Positions 58,876 through 64,000 of a stretch of 64,000 bases of DNA are shown here, piece after piece; the first letter of the stretch is position 1; every line of letters begins with the position of its first letter. Below the pieces are notes generated by a model. That model had not been told where the DNA came from, did not search any database, and worked only from the letters and a program-made list of their open reading frames with translations. The stretch lies in the NCBI GenBank assembly GCA_018606645.1, contig JAGVRI010000006.1:186001-250000 (forward strand), read 5' to 3'. This stretch comes from Chloroflexota bacterium. GTDB taxonomy: Bacteria > Chloroflexota > Anaerolineae > JAAYZQ01. The translations under genes were made by a program, and so were the position numbers.

Positions 58876-59793
58876 ATGTTCAAGCAACTGGTCAATGAAT
58901 GTATTGTAACCCTGCACATCAACATAGATGGGCCCGTGTTGGTCAAATCCGGCCTGGCCCAGGTCAGTGGGCCGGACATGGCCTGGGTGCGCGTGTTCCG
59001 CAACGGACGCGAGGAGGTGTACCTGCCCGGTTCTTCTCTCAAGGGTGTCCTGCGCAGCCATGCCGAACGGATTGCCCGCACGCTCAACAATAGGTCAGCA
59101 TGCGACCCATTTGCCGATAGCTCCTGCGGCCGCATCTTTGACAAGAGGAAGCCCAAGACATCCGAAGCCTACCGTGACTCGTGTCTCATCTGCAAGCTTT
59201 TTGGCTCGACAGGTTTTGCCGGCCGGCTGGCAACCACTGATGCCTACGCCCTTGGTGCCCCGCCCGAACCAGTCCAGCGCGATGGAGTCGGCATTGACCG
59301 CTTTAGCGGCGGAGCGGCGCACGGGGCCAAGTTTGAACTAGAAGTCATCACCGAGGGTACTTTTGCCACGACGTTGCACCTGCGCAACTTTGAGTTGTGG
59401 CAGTTGGCGCTGCTTGGCTTTGTGCTCCAGGACCTGTCCGACGGCTTGATCCGCATCGGAATGGGCAAGAGCCGGGGCTTGGGTCAGGTGTGCGGCGAGG
59501 TGAAACAAGTGCGGATTGACTTCCTTGGTCTCAAAGCGCCGCAGGTGGTTAACGGCCAACTGTCGTTGCGCGGCGTCGGTTCACTGTTTGACGACGCCCA
59601 TGAATATGGGATAGTCAGTCCTGACGAAGTGAGCATCCCCTACAGTGGAGAACTCCGCAGCAACGGCGTGCGCACAACCGCCATCTTCCCTGGCCTAACG
59701 TTTCCGTGGGCCGCGATTGGTGACCGTTGGGTTCAACGGGCTGTCTCTTTCACCGACCCGCTGGCCCACGAGCGACAGGGAGGGCGGCAATGA
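58876..59793 (+). CDS. Cas7-like RAMP (Csx7/Csm3-type), third copy
   Basis: A 305-residue Cas7-type subunit. VTLHINIDGPVLVKSG opens the fold. SGPDMAWVRVF has an Asp at the catalytic position, and VYLPGSSLKGVLRSHAERI follows. CLICKLFGSTGFAGRL is the finger loop, RDGVGIDRFSGGAAHGAKFE the hairpin, and GMGKSRGLGQV the glycine loop near residue 195. The C-terminal 100 residues are an extension not seen in the second copy (it includes IPYSGELRSNGVRTT). It starts three bases after the previous gene and overlaps the next by four. Confidence 0.9.
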   Translation: MFKQLVNECIVTLHINIDGPVLVKSGLAQVSGPDMAWVRVFRNGREEVYLPGSSLKGVLRSHAERIARTLNNRSACDPFADSSCGRIFDKRKPKTSEAYRDSCLICKLFGSTGFAGRLATTDAYALGAPPEPVQRDGVGIDRFSGGAAHGAKFELEVITEGTFATTLHLRNFELWQLALLGFVLQDLSDGLIRIGMGKSRGLGQVCGEVKQVRIDFLGLKAPQVVNGQLSLRGVGSLFDDAHEYGIVSPDEVSIPYSGELRSNGVRTTAIFPGLTFPWAAIGDRWVQRAVSFTDPLAHERQGGRQ

Positions 59794-60269
59794 GTGAGCG
59801 GGTTTACTGCGGTGCGCTCGAACTGGCCGCATTGCAGGCCTTGGTGGAGGCTTTTCGTCCGCAGGCGCGCTTTGCCATAGTCGAGCGGATTGACGCCATA
59901 GACTTTCCACCTCCTCAAACTGCGCCGATTGACGCAGAGCAATGGTTCAAAGGGCGCCTCTTTGACGAGTCGTTCGAGTTGCGCTGGGAGCAGGTCGAGG
60001 CAGTTTACCGCGTGATCCTGTCTGGCACAGACGATCTCGCCGCTGAAGTTAGCGGACTGCACGACTGGAGTCTACCGCCCGGCACAGACGAGTTACAGGA
60101 GTATTATTGCTGGAACGAACAAGATGCGCGCCTGGGGCGCACGCTGGACTACCGGTGTGTGCCAGGGCATGGTAACGTAAAGTTACTCGTACGCGAGTTC
60201 CGCGATGAACACGGCCGGCTGGTTTTTTGGCGCTATGTCAAGATGGAACGGGACGGAGGTGGGCAATGA
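59790..60269 (+). CDS. csx19: Csx19-like CRISPR-associated protein
   Basis: A 159-residue protein of the Csx19/All1473-type found in III-D loci. The middle reads WFKGRLFDESFELRWEQVE and YRVILSG, which resembles the family pattern; the end has a LDYRCVPGHG...FWRYVKMERD sequence. In the structure of the fused III-D variant complex a Csx19 subunit sits between Cas7-type subunits (from memory), and no catalytic role is known. The start at 59790 overlaps the previous stop by ATGA, and its own stop overlaps the next start by four bases, so the gene is locked into the complex operon. Confidence 0.72.
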   Translation: MSERVYCGALELAALQALVEAFRPQARFAIVERIDAIDFPPPQTAPIDAEQWFKGRLFDESFELRWEQVEAVYRVILSGTDDLAAEVSGLHDWSLPPGTDELQEYYCWNEQDARLGRTLDYRCVPGHGNVKLLVREFRDEHGRLVFWRYVKMERDGGGQ

Positions 60270-61327
60270 ATCCTTACGGTTTCGTACGTTTAGGGCCGGC
60301 AGCACAGCGCGAGGCGGCGATCCGCCATGATCGGTTCAACGGGCTTAGCGGGCGGTTATACTGTCAGCTAACAGCGTTGACCCATTTGTTCATCCCCAAA
60401 ACTCAAGAGACGGCTAGGGGGCAACACCAGAAGCTCGACTTGCTGCGTACAGCAGATGGCCGCCCTCTGCTGCCCGGCTCATCACTCAAAGGGGTCATTC
60501 GCAGTGTGGCCGAGGCCATTAGTGGCTCGTGTCTGACCCTGCCCCTCGGTAAGGGTGGCGAGATCGAGTATCGTGGCCGTCCACCGGTTTCCTACCGCAT
60601 TCCACGCGGATTTGAGCACTGTCGAGATGCCGATCATCTCTGCCCGGCTTGCCGCATCTTTGGTTCGCTCAGCGGTGGCAATCCTTTCCTGGGCAAGATC
60701 GGATTAGGCGATGCCGTTGCGGCAGGACCGTTCGAGACTGAAACAATAACGATTGAGGCCTTGATGGAACCCAAGCCACGCCATCGAGCGTGGTACGAGG
60801 ACCCGAATCAGCGAGGCTACCTGCGCGGGCGCAAATTCTACTATCACCGTCCCCTTGGCCCGCGACGGACAGAAGTCAGGAATGAATACAATAAAACCAT
60901 CGAAGCGGTCAAGCCCAGCGCGGTCTTTGAATTCGACCTGGTTTACAACAACCTGACCAAAGCCGAGCTGGCCTTGCTCATCTTTGCCCTGACTCTGGAA
61001 CCCGAAATGGCTTACAAGGTCGGGATGGGCAAGCCGGTAGGGTTAGGCAGCGCCAGGATCGAGATCGTCGGCTGGGAGCAAATCGACCGCCAGGCACGTT
61101 ACCGGCAACTCGGCAGCGGTGTGACCGCTCTAAAAGGCGACCTGCTGAGCGCCGAGATCGCCCGGTGGCAGGAAGAATACCACCGCGCGTACGCCAACTG
61201 GCAAGACAGCCTAGCTGATCTGCGGCGTATCTGGACGTGGGATCCGTCATCAAGGACGGACATCAGGTATCCAGGGCAGGAGTGGTTCCGTCAGAACCCG
61301 AGAGTGCCAATTGAGAGAACGCCATAA
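60266..61327 (+). CDS. Cas7-like RAMP with insertion, fourth copy
   Basis: A 353-residue RAMP-superfamily protein. It begins YGFVRLGPAAQREAAIRHDR, then LYCQLTALTHLFIP. PLLPGSSLKGVIRSVAEAI gives the Cas7 turn and helix, CPACRIFGSLSGGNPFLGKI the finger loop, and GMGKPVGLGSARI the glycine loop near residue 262. An insert around residues 170-215 (MEPKPRHRAWYEDPNQRGYL and KFYYHRPLGPRRT) matches the description of the Cas7-insertion subunit. At the catalytic position it has Lys (QKLDLLRT) rather than Asp. It is the last gene of the overlapping block; a 28-base gap follows. Confidence 0.85.
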   Translation: MNPYGFVRLGPAAQREAAIRHDRFNGLSGRLYCQLTALTHLFIPKTQETARGQHQKLDLLRTADGRPLLPGSSLKGVIRSVAEAISGSCLTLPLGKGGEIEYRGRPPVSYRIPRGFEHCRDADHLCPACRIFGSLSGGNPFLGKIGLGDAVAAGPFETETITIEALMEPKPRHRAWYEDPNQRGYLRGRKFYYHRPLGPRRTEVRNEYNKTIEAVKPSAVFEFDLVYNNLTKAELALLIFALTLEPEMAYKVGMGKPVGLGSARIEIVGWEQIDRQARYRQLGSGVTALKGDLLSAEIARWQEEYHRAYANWQDSLADLRRIWTWDPSSRTDIRYPGQEWFRQNPRVPIERTP

Positions 61328-61355
61328 ACCTTTAGTGGAAGAGTGAGGTCTCCTT

Positions 61356-62486
61356 ATGTCAAAGCGAAAACTCGTGCTGAGTACGGTAGGGATTTCGGTG
61401 TTGTTGAAGTCGCTAGAGCCGTCCGAGCATGCGCTGAGCTCGCAGTTGAACCAGGTAGCAAACGACCGCAGCCTCTCTCTTGAACTGGCTCGCACGGTGG
61501 ACGCGTTGGCGGAGCGGGCATTGGACCGTCTGTACCAGAGTACCGTGGATGAGAACCGTCGCCTGAGCGCGGAATTGAATGGATTGTACGGTATCTACAA
61601 CAACAACCTCTCAGCAGGCCAGTCCGACATGCACTTTCTTATCGCTACGGACACCGCCCTGGGGCGGAAAGCCTCCGAGGTGATCTCTTCCTTCCTGAGA
61701 AGCAAGAACCTCACAGTCGATGTATACATCCCCAACAACTTGTCAACGGCTGACGCTGTATCCTTTTCGCGGGGGATGAAGGAACTCATCCATTGGTGCG
61801 AGAACGTCATTCCCGGATATCGGGATGCCGGCTACCAGGTCACCTTTAATCTGACCGCTGCTTTCAAGAGCATGCAAGGATACCTGAACATCATGGGCAT
61901 GTTCTACGCCGACGAGATCGTGTACATCTTTGAGACCGGCTCGCAACTGCTGTCCATCCCACGACTTCCTCTTCAAGTGGATGTTGCCGCCTTGCGAGAT
62001 TACCGCCTGGAGATGGCAATGATGGCCCAGGGTCACATTTTCTCTCAAGCAGAGGTGGCCAATATCCCGGCTGGCCTGCTTGACATTGATGAACGAGGTA
62101 ATGCCTCGCTTTCTGATTGGGGATTTCTGGTTTGGAACCGAGTACGTCAGGAGCTCCTCGGTGACGACTTGTTGCCGTTCCCGCGCCTTCAGTACACTGA
62201 TACGTTCCGCCGGGATTTCAAGCAAGCGTCCCCTCCAGAACGAGCCATCTTGCAGGAGGTTCTGGCCAAGGTTTCCAGTTTACTCGAGGATAGCCACGGC
62301 GACACGGCACCTCTCAAACGGGATGGCGGCTTGCAGTATGATGTGTACACCGGCAAGACAACGCGCGATGGTCGCCCCATCGGTCACTTTAGGGTTTCCC
62401 AAAGCCGCCGGGTCAGTTGCACGGTCGAGGACGGCGCGTTGCGCCTGAGACGCTACGGCGAACACTCGATCAATGACAATCCATGA
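61356..62486 (+). CDS. CARF-RelE fusion (Cami1-like mRNA interferase)
   Basis: A 376-residue effector. Residues 1-210 form a CARF domain of the APE2256/TIGR02619 type: LVLSTVGISVLLKSLE at the start, LIATDTALGRKAS, and VTFNLTAAFKSMQGYLNIM with the ligand-contact Lys near residue 171. A linker region follows. Residues about 285-376 resemble RelE/ParE toxins: DTFRRDFKQASPPERAILQE, LKRDGGLQYDVYTGK, then HFRVSQSRRVSCTVEDGALR with the basic strand and a RRYGEHSIND tail. CARF-RelE proteins (Cami1) cut mRNA on the ribosome when cyclic tetra-adenylate binds. This one lacks its own clear promoter. Confidence 0.82.
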   Translation: MSKRKLVLSTVGISVLLKSLEPSEHALSSQLNQVANDRSLSLELARTVDALAERALDRLYQSTVDENRRLSAELNGLYGIYNNNLSAGQSDMHFLIATDTALGRKASEVISSFLRSKNLTVDVYIPNNLSTADAVSFSRGMKELIHWCENVIPGYRDAGYQVTFNLTAAFKSMQGYLNIMGMFYADEIVYIFETGSQLLSIPRLPLQVDVAALRDYRLEMAMMAQGHIFSQAEVANIPAGLLDIDERGNASLSDWGFLVWNRVRQELLGDDLLPFPRLQYTDTFRRDFKQASPPERAILQEVLAKVSSLLEDSHGDTAPLKRDGGLQYDVYTGKTTRDGRPIGHFRVSQSRRVSCTVEDGALRLRRYGEHSINDNP

Positions 62487-62514
62487 ATTCGGCCACAACA
62501 TTGGAGGAGATAGC

Positions 62515-63504
62515 ATGGGCGTCTATCACCTCATGGGCCTGGGGCTCTCGCCCGGTACCGTCACCGGGCCGTTGACCTACCTAGCCCACCGCTACCAGCG
62601 CTGGAACGACGATGACCGGCGTTTTTTCGCCCGCTCCGGCGAGGTCCGCCAGCGAGAGGCGGGCGAGAAGGTCGGCGATGTGCAGGCCATCGTCCTCTTC
62701 ACCACATACGAGGTGCTGAAGGGTGAACCCGCCGGATTGCCCTATAAATATGCGGACAATCCGCCTGGGCGGGTTCCACCCGAGGCAGAAAAAATCCAAG
62801 GACGGCTCGAAGAGCCGATGAAAGCCGTGCTCCACCGTCTGCTGCGCCGCGAGTGGCCGGCTATCAGCGGCGGACGCCGTGAAGGCACCCTCTTTTGGTG
62901 CGAAGTGGACCGCCGTGAGATCCGCACCACCTTCGAGCGGGTCGTGCGGGTGGTGGCGGCACTGGCCGGCGCAGGGGGACAGGGGAAAGAGATGTGGGCC
63001 AATCTTACTGGCGGCAACAACGTGACGAACGCTGCCCTGGAACTGGCGGCCATCCTCTCCGGCGACGTGGCCCGGCTCTACTACGTCCAGGCCGAGAACG
63101 AGGCCGCCGAAAAGTGTGTGCGCTACACGGCCGAGGATGGCTACTGGGTAGAACTGCCGGTAATGCCGCTGGCTTTGGGCCGGCTGAGCCAGGCCATTAT
63201 CAATCTGCTGACCGAGTTCGGTCCGGTCGAATTGGAGGACCTGTACGGTACTTTGCGCAACGACTACTATGACCTGAGCCGGGGATTAACCTCACCGAAG
63301 GTGCTACGAGACGAGTATCTGGCACCCCTCTGGAAGCAGGGCCTTATCGCCGAGGCCGACGGCGGCTATGTCGTCGGCCCGCAGTGGGAGCTGGTTCAGC
63401 CTTACCAGAAAATCCTCGAGGAGGCTCGTCAAGCCGGACTGAGCATAGAGGCCCTGGCCCGGCAGGAGCCCTGGTTGGAGAAAGAAAAGTTACCGCTGGG
63501 GTAA
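62515..63504 (+). CDS. CARF-like protein with C-terminal winged helix
   Basis: A 329-residue protein. It starts with MGVYHLMGLGLSPGTVTGPL, a CARF-like first strand and glycine turn. Residues about 160-190 read MWANLTGGNNVTNAALELAA followed by VARLYYVQAE, the typical second ligand loop of CARF domains (N-x-T-G-G). Residues about 225-310 (SQAIINLLTEFGPVELEDLY, then VLRDEYLAPLWKQGLIAEAD) look like a winged helix. It may be another cyclic-oligoadenylate-dependent transcription factor, or a CARF protein whose catalytic domain is absent. TTGGAGGAG precedes ATG 62515; an upstream ATG at 62473 overlaps the previous gene and is less likely. Confidence 0.7.
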   Translation: MGVYHLMGLGLSPGTVTGPLTYLAHRYQRWNDDDRRFFARSGEVRQREAGEKVGDVQAIVLFTTYEVLKGEPAGLPYKYADNPPGRVPPEAEKIQGRLEEPMKAVLHRLLRREWPAISGGRREGTLFWCEVDRREIRTTFERVVRVVAALAGAGGQGKEMWANLTGGNNVTNAALELAAILSGDVARLYYVQAENEAAEKCVRYTAEDGYWVELPVMPLALGRLSQAIINLLTEFGPVELEDLYGTLRNDYYDLSRGLTSPKVLRDEYLAPLWKQGLIAEADGGYVVGPQWELVQPYQKILEEARQAGLSIEALARQEPWLEKEKLPLG

Positions 63505-63529
63505 GGCCCCTGTGGTGGATAGAGGCATT

Positions 63530-63562
63530 GGGGTAGCCGAAGGCAATGCCTTCGACTACCCC
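63530..63562. repeat. Long interrupted palindrome
   Basis: GGGGTAG (63530-63536), one unpaired base, CGAAGGCA, a central A, TGCCTTCG, one unpaired base, CTACCCC (63556-63562). This makes a 15-pair stem with one mismatch. It lies in the 105-base gap between the CARF-winged-helix gene and csx15 and could reduce read-through. Half of the same word occurs at 12053-12067. Confidence 0.6.
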
Positions 63563-63609
63563 GCCCCCGCACACCCGATGCAAATCACGCGTTACACGGA
63601 GGTGCTGTG

Positions 63610-64000
63610 ATGATCGTCCTCAACTTCTCTCACCCCTTCACTGCCGAGCACGTTGCCCAAATTGAATGCCTCACCGGCCAGAAGATCGACCGGCTGATCG
63701 ACGTACCCACCCAGATCGACCCGCAGCAGCCCCTGATTCCGCAGGTGGTGGCGCTGGCGGATGCGGCCGGCCTCACGCCGACCGACTGGCAGACCCTGCC
63801 CCTGCTGGTCAATCCGCCGTCGCTCAATTTCATCGCCGTGGCGTTGCTGGCCGAACTCCACGGCCGGTGCGGATACTTTCCCGCCCACCTGCGCCTGCGA
63901 CGGGCCGGTGGTCAGGTGGGCGACAGCGTAACCTTCGCCCAGCCAGGCCCACCTCAGTACGAGGTGGCCGAAATCCTGGATCTTCAGGCCGTGCGCGAGG
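63610..64000 (+). CDS. csx15: Csx15-like CRISPR-associated protein (3' end beyond window)
   Basis: The frame is open to the last base, 130 residues visible. It begins MIVLNFSHPFTAEHVAQIEC, followed by PTQIDPQQPLIPQVVALAD, LPLLVNPPSLNFIAVALLAE and LHGRCGYFPAHLRLRRAGG. This is the pattern of Csx15, a small protein of unknown function found only in type III CRISPR neighbourhoods. GGAGG lies 7 bases before ATG 63610; a GTG at 63607 is also in frame. It shows that the CRISPR island continues past the window, where an array and cas6 or cas1/cas2 could be expected. Confidence 0.78.
   Translation, partial: MIVLNFSHPFTAEHVAQIECLTGQKIDRLIDVPTQIDPQQPLIPQVVALADAAGLTPTDWQTLPLLVNPPSLNFIAVALLAELHGRCGYFPAHLRLRRAGGQVGDSVTFAQPGPPQYEVAEILDLQAVRE

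Noticed and set aside
62473-62514. Earlier start of the CARF-winged-helix gene
   Set aside because: The HEFGH-like stretch (IHEFGHNIG) suggests a metallopeptidase motif by chance only; the GGAGG site and CARF strand fit ATG 62515.

Overview
The window looks like a chromosomal segment of an anaerobic, GC-rich, monoderm-type bacterium, most likely a member of the Chloroflexota (Anaerolineae-like). This is inferred from the secreted DUF11 protein ending in a YLPVVMKRY-type tail, proline/threonine-rich linkers in surface proteins, a serine/threonine kinase with an extracellular sugar-binding-like domain, an RHS remnant, a tungsten-type aldehyde oxidoreductase and an unfused type III-D CRISPR locus. 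No rRNA gene is present. Recognisable promoters are of the housekeeping sigma type, and nearly all have exactly 17 bases between the -35 and -10 boxes.

Layout. 1-5794: ABC exporter operon (partial permease, two paralogous ATPases, two paralogous HlyD-type adaptors). 5783-12051: potassium-type transport island, with two divergent KimA-like APC permeases, two TrkA-type (RCK) proteins, a DUF350 membrane protein and a DUF2007 protein. 12385-17045: saccharopine-dehydrogenase-like enzyme, a CNB-acetate kinase-PduL triple fusion with a perfect CRP-type palindrome in its leader, and a UroD-family protein. 17067-25017: RHS remnant, leaderless tgt, uppP, a phosphate-binding-type lipoprotein, a zinc-ribbon membrane protein, a CRP/FNR regulator, and a GalT-like gene coupled to glycogen synthase. 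25065-31506: serine/threonine kinase, a 1097-residue secreted protein with two cysteine-protease-like domains, and a lipoprotein. 31521-33698: SufR-like regulator, tRNA-Pro(CGG), dual-specificity phosphatase, nitroreductase. 33758-41182: CaiB-type CoA transferase, aldehyde ferredoxin oxidoreductase, class III aminotransferase, C45 amidohydrolase, aldehyde dehydrogenase. 41234-45609: polyamine transporter potABCD plus a small metallopeptidase. 45800-49873: STAND-type ATPase with about 23 TPR repeats.

51074-64000 is the most unusual part: a type III-D CRISPR effector island. It encodes a Cas10 with an intact GGDD cyclase motif and no HD nuclease domain, four separate Cas7-like proteins, Csx10 (Cas5-like), Csx19, two paralogous small helical proteins (Cas11 candidates), and Csx15 at the edge. 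The gene order matches the domain order of the fused III-D variant complex. Around it sit predicted signal-dependent proteins: CARF-LuxR HTH, CARF-RelE, CARF-like with winged helix, and a P-loop NTPase carrying two Csx3-like modules that lack the ring-nuclease histidines. I see no CRISPR array, cas1, cas2 or cas6 in the window; they would have to lie beyond 64000 or elsewhere.

How the genes work together: the Cas10 complex would detect RNA and make cyclic oligoadenylate, which could gate an mRNA-cutting toxin (CARF-RelE) and two possible CARF transcription factors, with the Csx3-like protein as a candidate sensor or buffer. Metabolically the segment suggests fermentative acetate/ATP production under CRP-type control, glycogen storage, and aldehyde/acid interconversion.
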